DNA from: Lachnospiraceae bacterium
Lineage (GTDB): Bacteria; Bacillota; Clostridia; Lachnospirales; Lachnospiraceae
DNA length: 64,000 bases
Direction: 5' to 3'
NCBI GenBank assembly: GCA_910575445.1
Contig: CAJTFW010000009.1
Location: forward strand, 126,428-190,427
Position numbers and translations under genes: made by a program. Below the pieces are notes generated by a model. It saw only the letters and a program-made list of their open reading frames with translations, had not been told where the DNA came from and ran no database searches. Position 1 is the stretch's first letter. Each line of letters opens with the position of its first letter. Shown here piece by piece: positions 8,411-19,307 of the stretch.

Positions 8411-9841
8411 ATGAAAAGTATTCATACCTATTTAGAAGAAGACCTTCAAAAATGGGCCAAACGCCCTTATATCCATGTAAAATCAGATGGTAGCTACCAT
8501 GCTTATACCTTTCAGACAACCATTGAAAATATACAAAATCTCTCTAAAGCTCTTATTTTGCGCCATCTTCAGGGGAAAAATCTGATGATTTGCGCCGAAA
8601 ATTCTTATGAGTGGATAGTGCTTTATCTTGGCATTATGGGATATGTGGGGACTTGTGTACCGGTTGACAAAGAATGGACTGCCTATGACTATACACACAC
8701 TCTCTCTGCCATTGAAATCTCTGCCATCTTCTATTCCCGCGCGCAAAGAGAGAAGATGCAAAGCCTGATGGAGCAATTTCCTGATATTTCCTGGTTCTGT
8801 ATAGAAGATTCTTTTTCGCTTCTGATACAAGAAGGAGAGACATCTTCTCTGGCTCTGTCCGGTGAAGATAATTTAGATAAGACTGTGATGATTCTCTTTA
8901 CTTCTGGCACCACGCATTTTCCCAAAGCCATTCCTCTTACACAGGAAAATCTTTTTGCCAACTGGGAGACACTATACCGGCGCACCCCTATGACCGAGCG
9001 CGATATTTCCTATGTCTTTTTGCCTTTTCACCATGTCTACACAGGGGTTGCCAATCTTCTCTATACGATAATCTCTGGTATGCAGCTATATCTGTGCTCA
9101 GACTTAACAAACGTTATACCAGAATTAATAGAAGTACGTCCTACTGTGGTCTGTACGGTTCCACTTTTCTTATATCGGATGTATGATGCTATAAATGATT
9201 CGCTTCTTGAAACCCTTCGGGGGATTCGTTTCCTTTACTGTGGCGGCAGCTTTACGAACCCATCTATCAAAGAATATTTTATCAGGCAGGGTATCTGTCT
9301 CTTAGAAGCCTATGGCACGACGGAGACTTCTTCTGTGATTGCCCTTGCTATTCCTGATGACCCTAACCTAAGCTCTAATGGGGTGGTCTTTGAAAATCTG
9401 GAAGTACAGATTGAACATCCAGACCAGGACGGAGTTGGTGAAATTATTGTCAAAGGGAAAAGTGTCTCCAAAGGATATCTCTATCGCAATGACAGCTATT
9501 CAGATTTTGACGAAAACGGAGCATATCACACAGGCGACCTTGGTATTCTTGATGATACGGGGCATCTCTATCTAAAGGGACGTAAAAAAAGGATGATACT
9601 AACTGCCAACGGCAAAAATATCTATGTTGATGAGCTAGAAGAACTGCTTCTTCAGATTCCACAGGTGAAAGCAGCCAAAGTGTGGGAAGAGCATTATCAT
9701 CCGGCAGCACTTGTTGTCACCAATCTAAGCGAAGCCAAGATACAGTCAGAGATAGATAACATCAACCTTCAGCTTCCCAACTACAAACAGATTCGTAAGA
9801 TTTACGTAAAACCAGATACTCTTGGAGGGCGTATCAAATGA
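8411..9841 (+). CDS. AMP-forming acyl/aryl ligase (ANL superfamily)
   Basis: A 476-residue adenylate-forming enzyme. The start at 8411 is set by an AAGGAG site in the tail of the previous gene. Visible core motifs: the phosphate loop FTSGTTHFPK (163-172), LEAYGTTET, YHTGDLG and GRKKRMILTANGKNIYVDELE. The family activates a carboxylic acid as acyl-AMP and passes it to CoA, a carrier protein or an amine. The protein stops right at the A10 motif, reading GGRIK where G-K is usual, so the catalytic lysine may be replaced by arginine or shifted to the C-terminal residue. The stop overlaps the next start (ATGA). No carrier protein is encoded nearby. Confidence 0.8.
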   Translation: MKSIHTYLEEDLQKWAKRPYIHVKSDGSYHAYTFQTTIENIQNLSKALILRHLQGKNLMICAENSYEWIVLYLGIMGYVGTCVPVDKEWTAYDYTHTLSAIEISAIFYSRAQREKMQSLMEQFPDISWFCIEDSFSLLIQEGETSSLALSGEDNLDKTVMILFTSGTTHFPKAIPLTQENLFANWETLYRRTPMTERDISYVFLPFHHVYTGVANLLYTIISGMQLYLCSDLTNVIPELIEVRPTVVCTVPLFLYRMYDAINDSLLETLRGIRFLYCGGSFTNPSIKEYFIRQGICLLEAYGTTETSSVIALAIPDDPNLSSNGVVFENLEVQIEHPDQDGVGEIIVKGKSVSKGYLYRNDSYSDFDENGAYHTGDLGILDDTGHLYLKGRKKRMILTANGKNIYVDELEELLLQIPQVKAAKVWEEHYHPAALVVTNLSEAKIQSEIDNINLQLPNYKQIRKIYVKPDTLGGRIK

Positions 9842-10914
9842 AATATACCGTTCTTACTTTTTCACAGGATTCCAAGTATCTTCAGAAATTTCTACAGCTT
9901 CCCAAAAGGCTCTATCACCGCACCGAGCGGATGCAAAAGCCAGTGGAGGAGCTTGAGATATTAAAAGGTACTCACATACTAAGCCATTACTTTCAGGTCT
10001 GTCCTCTGCTCGTATTAGATAAAAAAGAACGTCCCATCAGTCGTGCTGTTCTTACCATCTATTCAAAAGACAGCACTGCATATCTTGGGTTTTTTGAAAG
10101 TGAAGATAACGAAACCGCCTCTGCACTGCTCTTTTCCAAAGCAGAAAACTTGGCAAAAAAATACAACTGTACAGAAATTGTCGGTCCGGTTGACGCTTCT
10201 TTTTGGCTTTGCTATCGTCTAAAGACCAATCATTTTGGTGCACCTTATACAGGAGAGCCATACAATAAAGACTACTATCTGCGCCTGTGGCAGCAAGCGG
10301 GATATTGTATATCCGAGCGTTATTATTCCAACCATTTTCAGAGTATTAAATCCTCTCACCAGAATACAAAATTTTCCGCACGTTTAGAACAAAAGCGCAT
10401 GGAAGGCTATCATATTATAAGTCCTGACAGAGATACCTTTGATGCTTCTTTACAGGAAGTCTATGAACTTCTGGTGGAACTATATAAGACTTTCCCGGTC
10501 TATAAACCAATTACCAAAGAAGAATTTATCTCCTTATACAGTTATCTAAAACCCCTAATCAATTACTCTATGGTCAAGATGGCATACTATCAGAAGCAAC
10601 CGGTTGGATTCTTTATCAGTATCCCGGACTATGGAAATACGGTCTATGGAACACTCACCCCGATAGACTATCTGCACATCCTTCTTACCCGCAAGAAGCC
10701 AAAGTCCTATGTTATGCTCTATATGGGCATTGATGCCTCACACCATGGCCTGGGAAAAGCGATGGCGGAGGCAATCAAGCAAGAGCTTCAAGTATCAGGT
10801 ATTCCTTCTGTCGGTGCCCTGATTCGTGAAAAAAATATCAATCGGCACTATTTTCAGGAATTGATAGATTATGAATATGAGTATGTGTTGCTGCATAAAG
10901 TGCTCACTTCCTAA
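9838..10914 (+). CDS. GNAT-superfamily acyltransferase, YghO-like
   Basis: A 358-residue protein that looks like two GNAT folds in tandem. The N-terminal half has the pattern FLQLPKRLYHR..., LGFFESEDN and EIVGPVD ... YNKDYYLRLWQQAGY; the C-terminal half carries the acyl-CoA type segment YMGIDASHHGLGKAMAEAI. The N-terminal half resembles the YghO-like group, which as I recall includes the bacterial ceramide synthase of Caulobacter; that comparison is from memory. With the ligase upstream, it may N- or O-acylate a product of the operon. Last gene of the block: its stop overlaps by four bases the stop of the minus-strand DUF4179 gene. Confidence 0.65.
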   Translation: MKYTVLTFSQDSKYLQKFLQLPKRLYHRTERMQKPVEELEILKGTHILSHYFQVCPLLVLDKKERPISRAVLTIYSKDSTAYLGFFESEDNETASALLFSKAENLAKKYNCTEIVGPVDASFWLCYRLKTNHFGAPYTGEPYNKDYYLRLWQQAGYCISERYYSNHFQSIKSSHQNTKFSARLEQKRMEGYHIISPDRDTFDASLQEVYELLVELYKTFPVYKPITKEEFISLYSYLKPLINYSMVKMAYYQKQPVGFFISIPDYGNTVYGTLTPIDYLHILLTRKKPKSYVMLYMGIDASHHGLGKAMAEAIKQELQVSGIPSVGALIREKNINRHYFQELIDYEYEYVLLHKVLTS

Positions 10915-12101
10915 AACTCTACCTCTGTCTGGAACACTGCTTTTGAAGGAAGATTTACATAATTATTTCCTTTACATTCATTCATATAGGTTTCATAATC
11001 CACCACATAGATAGTCACTTTGCTAACATCTCTGTTATAGATAGAATAGATTTCTGCATATTCGCCTTGGGATTCTAGGGGTTTTCCTTCTGCGTCACAG
11101 ATTGCCACACAATAATCTGCCTCATTCTTTCCTTCTGGAAGCTCCAAGGTAGCATACAGCTCATAGGCAGTCTTTGTCACCTTTGAAATGCCAATCCCTT
11201 GCTCATTAGTTTTACCTATCTCTTTTTTTATGGTATTTTCATGATTTAGCTTTACATCAAAAGAAAAGTCCCAGTTACCAGCAAGGTGCTCGCCTTCATA
11301 ATCTGCAAAAATATCTGTAACTTTCAGTGTATAGGCAAATTCTTCAGGAATATCTTCGTTATTTATATAGTTCCATCCATCTGCGCCGTCTAAGATTGCC
11401 ATATGCATCAAATCCACACGGATAATGCCGGCAAACGTATGTTCATCTATAAATTTTCCTTGTATATAATAAGGGGAAACTGTCCCTTTTGCCGGGTCTC
11501 CTTCATAGATTCCTTTTCCAGCTTTGGAAAAATCTGCAGTGGACGTGCTGCCTATATACAAAGTGCTGTATTTGGTATACATCTCTGATTCATCTTCTTC
11601 TGCATAAGAGCCATAGCGGGCAAAGTTCTGCATCATATCGCTAAAACCAGCTTCTGACTCGATGCTAACTGCCAGATACATTGCCATGCTCTCATAGTTA
11701 CATTCTGAGATGGTAAAGGTAATCCCATTGTTGGTCTGTACATAGGGATTGTTCTCTTCTTCTCCTGGCTTAACAAGCTGCATTGCATCTTTACTAAAAT
11801 CTCCAGGATAGCTACTGTCTTCATTGACTGTCTGAAATATATTTCCAATAAATGGAAGCTTTGCCGCCAGTGCCGGATTGGAGACACAGACCGTGACGCT
11901 TAGTACCAAAGCCGCTGCCACGGCTGACATCCCTGTTATAAGTCCTTTCAGTCCTTTGTTATAGAACGACTTTGTATCTTTTCTGCCACCTGTACGAATC
12001 TGTCCATAGGCATCTTCGATTTTGCTGCGAACCAATGCAGACTCTGTCAGTTGCATGCTTAAGATTTCCTGGTATTCTTTTTTGGTATATTCTCTTTTCA
12101 T
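10911..12101 (-). CDS. DUF4179 membrane-anchored protein, second copy
   Basis: A 396-residue protein with a cytoplasmic N-terminus of about 48 residues, a membrane segment (about 50-78, GMSAVAAALVLSVTVCV) and an extracytoplasmic DUF4179 region. It follows a sigma factor gene with an 11-bp gap, in the same order as the pair at 303-1912, though the sequences differ widely. It is the probable membrane partner or inhibitor of that sigma factor (inference from layout). Confidence 0.75.
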   Translation of the reverse strand: MKREYTKKEYQEILSMQLTESALVRSKIEDAYGQIRTGGRKDTKSFYNKGLKGLITGMSAVAAALVLSVTVCVSNPALAAKLPFIGNIFQTVNEDSSYPGDFSKDAMQLVKPGEEENNPYVQTNNGITFTISECNYESMAMYLAVSIESEAGFSDMMQNFARYGSYAEEDESEMYTKYSTLYIGSTSTADFSKAGKGIYEGDPAKGTVSPYYIQGKFIDEHTFAGIIRVDLMHMAILDGADGWNYINNEDIPEEFAYTLKVTDIFADYEGEHLAGNWDFSFDVKLNHENTIKKEIGKTNEQGIGISKVTKTAYELYATLELPEGKNEADYCVAICDAEGKPLESQGEYAEIYSIYNRDVSKVTIYVVDYETYMNECKGNNYVNLPSKAVFQTEVEF

Positions 12102-12112
12102 ATGCTACCCCC

Positions 12113-12625
12113 TTACACTACTTGCATCTCTGCGCGAAGTTTTAATTTGCCTCTGTAGAGCCGACTCTTTACCGTTGCCTCTCTCATATGCAGCATCTCA
12201 CCAATCTCTTTTGTGGTAAATTGTTCCCCATAATACAGCTGAAAGATAACTCGGCTGTCTTCTGGCAATGAGCGCAACATCTCATGAAATTCCACATCTC
12301 CCGGGCTTGATAAATTTTGTACAATCTCCACAGCTTCTTCTAAGCCACAATTTCTCTTATTCTGATTGTACATCTGGTTGCAGTTATTAATCAAAATCCG
12401 AACTAACCATGTGCGAAAATATTCTGGCTTTTTTAACTCCTTCACATGTTCAAATGCATTCAGTATCGTCTCCTGCATCACATCTGCCACATCTTCTTCA
12501 CTTCGAAAATACCCGTAAGCGACCCTAAGAAGTGTCATCCGATTCCTTTCTATCAATTCGATAAAGGCGTCTGCATCTCCTTTTTGTGCCTTTTTCACCA
12601 ATATGCTCATATCTCTTTCCTCCAT
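12113..12625 (-). CDS. ECF sigma factor (SigV/SigW-like)
   Basis: A 170-residue sigma-70 factor with a clear region 2 (YGYFRSEEDVADVMQETILNAFE, in parts) and region 4 (LPEDSRVIFQLYYGEQFTTKEIGEMLHMREATVKSRLYRGK, in parts). It resembles the Bacillus SigV/SigW group that responds to envelope stress. It heads a two-gene unit with the DUF4179 protein downstream. No autoregulatory promoter was recognised in the 95 bases upstream. Confidence 0.88.
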   Translation of the reverse strand: MEERDMSILVKKAQKGDADAFIELIERNRMTLLRVAYGYFRSEEDVADVMQETILNAFEHVKELKKPEYFRTWLVRILINNCNQMYNQNKRNCGLEEAVEIVQNLSSPGDVEFHEMLRSLPEDSRVIFQLYYGEQFTTKEIGEMLHMREATVKSRLYRGKLKLRAEMQVV

Positions 12626-12720
12626 GCAAGAACCTGGCCAGGGGTTTCTTTGCTGTCTACACCTATTAGATAGTATAGAGGATAGTTTTGATGCATGGAA
12701 TATTAAAAAATATATTTATT

Positions 12721-13527
12721 TTATAGTAGACAAAACCCTCTCACCTGTCGACTCCTCCGATACTCCCTTGGCGTCATATGATATTGTTCCCGAAAGACCC
12801 GGTTAAAGGTTCTCTGACTTTCGAAGCCGGCTTCTAGGCAAATATCAGTTATTGCATCTTCTGTATATTCCAACAGTTCACATACATAAGAAAGCCTAAT
12901 CTCATTTAGATATTGATTAAAGTTCGTGTGAAAAGTACCTGAGAAGATACGAGACAGCTTGTACTTACTTACACCCAAATCCCGTGCGACCTGTGGCAGC
13001 AGGATACGTTCTTTAAAATGCGTAGCCATATAGACAACTACTTCATATACAAAGTCCCCGTCTCCTTGTGTATTTTTCTCAAGGAGCGAAAGGCAAGGCA
13101 GGCTTTTTGCCAATATAATCTGTATATACGCCTGTCTAAGTACGACATCTTCTTCTTTGCTTTTTCTTAATGCCTCGATTGCTTTTATAATCTCGTCTGG
13201 TAGTTGCTCTCTAGAGATAATTGGAAACTTTGGACAATAATGAAGCAGTTTTGTTCCAAAGATACTGCATACCGTTGGTTTGGCAAGCAGATAACAGCCA
13301 GTATTTTTTCCCTTGGAAAATACCTGATAGTGATGAATCATATCTGGAAATACAACTCCTAAGTCTCCTTTTTCCATATGATAGAGTTCTTTCCCCACGC
13401 CAAGCTCTAACGTCCCTTCCGTTACATAGACAAACTCCAGCGCATGATGCAGATGCGGTCTTACATGTCTCGACTCTTTATCCATCACCCATATTTCTCT
13501 CTCAGTTGTCTCATAAAATGGATACAT
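12721..13527 (-). CDS. AraC-family regulator with cupin sensor
   Basis: A 268-residue regulator: an N-terminal cupin-like sensor (HLHHALEFVYVTEGTLELGVG...DLGVVFPDMIHHY, in parts) and a C-terminal double helix-turn-helix ending in the AraC signature (DICLEAGFESQRTFNRVFREQYHMTPREYR, in parts). An AGAGAGGA site supports the ATG at 13525-13527 over the upstream TTG. It is 270 bases downstream of the GPH permease gene on the same strand and may regulate it, but an independent target is equally possible. Confidence 0.85.
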   Translation of the reverse strand: MYPFYETTEREIWVMDKESRHVRPHLHHALEFVYVTEGTLELGVGKELYHMEKGDLGVVFPDMIHHYQVFSKGKNTGCYLLAKPTVCSIFGTKLLHYCPKFPIISREQLPDEIIKAIEALRKSKEEDVVLRQAYIQIILAKSLPCLSLLEKNTQGDGDFVYEVVVYMATHFKERILLPQVARDLGVSKYKLSRIFSGTFHTNFNQYLNEIRLSYVCELLEYTEDAITDICLEAGFESQRTFNRVFREQYHMTPREYRRSRQVRGFCLL

Positions 13528-13639
13528 CTTACTTTTTCCTCTCTGCAAAATATGTCTATTTCCTGTTCCGATTTGGCAAGTAATCTCTTTCTCTCTTTGT
13601 TACAATACTTAAGAAATCAAGAGAAAGGAGAGTTGCTAA

Positions 13640-13717
13640 ATGAACCAAATTAAAATCTTTATGAATCAGCTTCTGGACTTTTATGCCGACTATTTTAATC
13701 ATGTTTATCGTGCATAA
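13640..13717 (+). CDS. small ORF, 25-residue peptide
   Basis: An ATG placed 7 bases after a strong AAAGGAGA site opens a 25-codon frame encoding MNQIKIFMNQLLDFYADYFN plus HVYRA. A long hairpin terminator follows at once. Both the ribosome site and the terminator suggest that this is a real short transcript. The peptide is aromatic-rich with little charge and matches no family I know; it could be a small regulatory or membrane-associated peptide. Confidence 0.45.
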   Translation: MNQIKIFMNQLLDFYADYFNHVYRA

Positions 13718-13732
13718 TATCCCTTTGAAGAC

Positions 13733-13788
13733 AAGATAAGCATTGCCCGTAAGAAGCAATCAAGCCTCCTACAGGCAATGCTTATCTT
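13733..13788. terminator. bidirectional hairpin terminator
   Basis: A 15-bp perfect inverted repeat (AAGATAAGCATTGCC / GGCAATGCTTATCTT) with a 26-base loop lies between the small ORF and the convergent GPH permease gene. It could end transcription from both sides. Confidence 0.7.
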
Positions 13789-13800
13789 ATATGTCAACTC

Positions 13801-15162
13801 CTACCCTACCTGTTGTCTTAACTTTTCATTGGTCTCTTCTACATTCATTCTAGAAAGCACAAACGTAATCACCAGGTTAATCACCATTGGAATCCACAGA
13901 TACATAAAGTAAAGCATATTGATACACGATTGCGATTGTATGGCAAGTGTTCCATCAAAACCGCTCGCTGCAAGCATCCATCCGGCAATCGCTGTTCCAA
14001 GACCGCCACCTAACTTGACACCTAGAGATGTACAAGAATACATGGTCCCGTCAACCCTTTTGTGTTTGGTCAGATAAGTATACTCAGAACAAGAAGCAAT
14101 CACCGCATTCATATCACCCTGCCATGGGCCTTGACCTAGCGCTGCGATTCCTGTAAAGAGAAGCATCAGTGGCACACTGCCAAGATATCCTGCCACTATC
14201 ACCATTGCACGCCCTAGTGTCCCAAGCATATATCCTCTTAGATTTAGTTTATACATCCCTTTCCACCTAGCGACAAGTGTCGGTGTAAAGACAAGCGCTA
14301 CAATCAGTGGAATATTAATTGCCCATGAAAATACCCCATATAGATTTTCATTCTTCAGGACATAGGTCATATAGTAGATGCCCATATTAATCATCGCTCC
14401 ATAGACCTGTTGAAGGATATAGACTCCGCAAATCATCAGATAAAATTTATTGGAGACTAATAACTTCGCTGCTGTGCCAAGACCGTATTTTTCCTCTGTC
14501 TTCTCCTCCTGTGCAGACTCATTTAATTCTTCCTCTGATAATTCTTTTACAGAAAATACCGAGAGCGTGTTGACAAGAAGTCCAATCACCGAGTAAATAA
14601 TCGCAACTAGTCTCCATCCCTCTGCCCCGCCTCCACAGGTCGCCACAGCACCAATGGTAATCGACTGAATCAAAAGGCTGGTTCCAAAAGCAAAGATAAA
14701 GCGATAAGACCCCATCTGTACCCGCTCTTTGCTGTTTTTAGTCACAAGGGCTGTCAGTGCCGAGTACGCAATATTGTTGGCTGTATAAAAGACTGCATTT
14801 AACAGAGTGTAGGCGATAAAAAACCATGCATATTGCGCTGTCTTCCCCATATTGACAGGAATTGCAAAGATGGCAGCCAAAGTAATCGCACAACCGATAT
14901 AGGCATACAGCATCCATGGCCTTGCCTTTCCAAGCCGGCTCTTGGTCTTGTCAATCATCGCTCCAAAAAAGACATCTGTCACTCCGTCAAAGAATTTGGA
15001 CGCTGCAATCAATGTCCCGACAACGCCCGGATTTAAGCCTACTGTATTGGTCAGATAAATCATTACAAAGGAGGATAAGAATGCATATACCACATTGCCC
15101 GCAATATCTCCAGAACCATATCCCACTTTGTTGTACCATTTTAAATATTGTTTTTCTTGCAT
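13801..15162 (-). CDS. GPH-family (MelB/LacS-like) glycoside:cation symporter
   Basis: A 453-residue membrane protein with 12 predicted segments. It begins WYNKVGYGSGDIAGNVVY, has DGVTDVFFGAMIDKTKSRLGKARPW, the GPH signature region, and no C-terminal EIIA-like domain. It should import a galactoside such as lactose with Na+ or H+. It lies 102 bases downstream of lacZ on the same strand and probably shares its transcript, so imported lactose would be cleaved by LacZ in the cytoplasm. The exact sugar is inferred from the neighbour. Confidence 0.85.
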   Translation of the reverse strand: MQEKQYLKWYNKVGYGSGDIAGNVVYAFLSSFVMIYLTNTVGLNPGVVGTLIAASKFFDGVTDVFFGAMIDKTKSRLGKARPWMLYAYIGCAITLAAIFAIPVNMGKTAQYAWFFIAYTLLNAVFYTANNIAYSALTALVTKNSKERVQMGSYRFIFAFGTSLLIQSITIGAVATCGGGAEGWRLVAIIYSVIGLLVNTLSVFSVKELSEEELNESAQEEKTEEKYGLGTAAKLLVSNKFYLMICGVYILQQVYGAMINMGIYYMTYVLKNENLYGVFSWAINIPLIVALVFTPTLVARWKGMYKLNLRGYMLGTLGRAMVIVAGYLGSVPLMLLFTGIAALGQGPWQGDMNAVIASCSEYTYLTKHKRVDGTMYSCTSLGVKLGGGLGTAIAGWMLAASGFDGTLAIQSQSCINMLYFMYLWIPMVINLVITFVLSRMNVEETNEKLRQQVG

Positions 15163-15264
15163 GAAAATATCTCCTTTCTCTCTATATCCACCATACGTTC
15201 AGACATTCTTCTCCTGGAGTTATGCATGCTAGAACCCCTGACGGTATGGATTATTTTTCTTCTG

Positions 15265-18370
<3,106 letters not shown>

Positions 18371-18380
18371 TAGACTGCAT

Positions 18381-18409
18381 TAGACAAAACATGCACAAAA
18401 TGATACAAT
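18381..18409 (+). promoter_or_regulatory. promoter of the divergent AraC gene
   Basis: TAGACA (18381-18386) and TACAAT (18404-18409) with a 17-base spacer, about 38 bases before the regulator's start codon. Confidence 0.5.
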
Positions 18410-18426
18410 AGCAAAAATGCACAAAA
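18391..18426. repeat. direct repeat ATGCACAAAA, candidate AraC-type operator
   Basis: ATGCACAAAA occurs at 18391-18400 and 18417-18426, 26 bases apart, within the divergent lacZ/araC region. AraC-family regulators usually bind direct repeats, so these are plausible half-sites. The first lies in the spacer of the regulator's own promoter. Confidence 0.4.
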
Positions 18427-18446
18427 AGAAAGGAGCTTTCTAGACG

Positions 18447-19307
18447 ATGTATATTAACTCTGCGTATCTAAATAACTCACTGATTGACTTTAAAGACAAA
18501 AGCAGACCATTGATTGTAGGAAGCTGTGGAACGTATCATCTCTATACGCATCCTAGACTGCCCACGCACCGCCCCAGAGGACGCTTAGATTTTCAGTTGT
18601 TATATATCGCATCTGGCAAAGCGCATTTTTATTTTGACAACAGTGACAAGGACACAGTGGTTCATGCAGGCCAGATGGTTCTCTATCGTCCAAAAGAACC
18701 ACAAAGATATATCTATTATGGCGAAGAACAGACAAAAGTGTATTGGGTTCATTTTACTGGCAATAATGTGACCAATATTCTAAAAACATACGGCATCACG
18801 AACAAGATGCGTGTGCTTTCAACAGGAACCACATTTGAATATGCAAGGATTTTTAAACAGATGATATTAGAATTGCAAAGATGCCAGACACACTATCCAG
18901 AATTATTGACTTTACTGCTGCTTCAGCTTCTGATTCTGATTCACAGGCAGCTTACAAGAGACCATCAGACACAAAATGAATATCTTGATAAAGAGATGGG
19001 ATTTGCGATGAAATTTTTCAATGACAACTATCGTACAGAGATTAATATTGAAGAATATGCCACAAAAAGAGGCATGAGCGTCAGTTGGTTTATCCGCAAT
19101 TTTAAGCAGTATACCCATACGACGCCCATGCAGTATATTGTTGCAAGACGCATCACCAATGCACAGATGCTTCTTGAGACGACCAATTATAATATTACAG
19201 AAATCGGACATCTGGTCGGTTATGACAATCCCTTATACTTTAGCCGTATCTTTAAAAAGCATATGGGAACCTCTCCTAGTGACTACCGGAAGAAGTCATC
19301 TTTGTAA
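18447..19307 (+). CDS. AraC-family activator, probably of lacZ
   Basis: A 286-residue regulator with an N-terminal cupin-type sugar sensor (GKAHFYFDNSDKDTVVHAGQMVLYRP, in parts) and a C-terminal AraC domain (YATKRGMSVSWFIRNFKQYTHTTPMQYI and ITEIGHLVGYDNPLYFSRIFKKHMGTSPSDYR, in parts). An AAAGGAG site precedes the ATG. Being divergent from lacZ with 137 bases between the starts, it is the likely galactoside-responsive activator. Its last 32 bases overlap the 3' end of the convergent DUF4132 gene. Confidence 0.88.
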   Translation: MYINSAYLNNSLIDFKDKSRPLIVGSCGTYHLYTHPRLPTHRPRGRLDFQLLYIASGKAHFYFDNSDKDTVVHAGQMVLYRPKEPQRYIYYGEEQTKVYWVHFTGNNVTNILKTYGITNKMRVLSTGTTFEYARIFKQMILELQRCQTHYPELLTLLLLQLLILIHRQLTRDHQTQNEYLDKEMGFAMKFFNDNYRTEINIEEYATKRGMSVSWFIRNFKQYTHTTPMQYIVARRITNAQMLLETTNYNITEIGHLVGYDNPLYFSRIFKKHMGTSPSDYRKKSSL

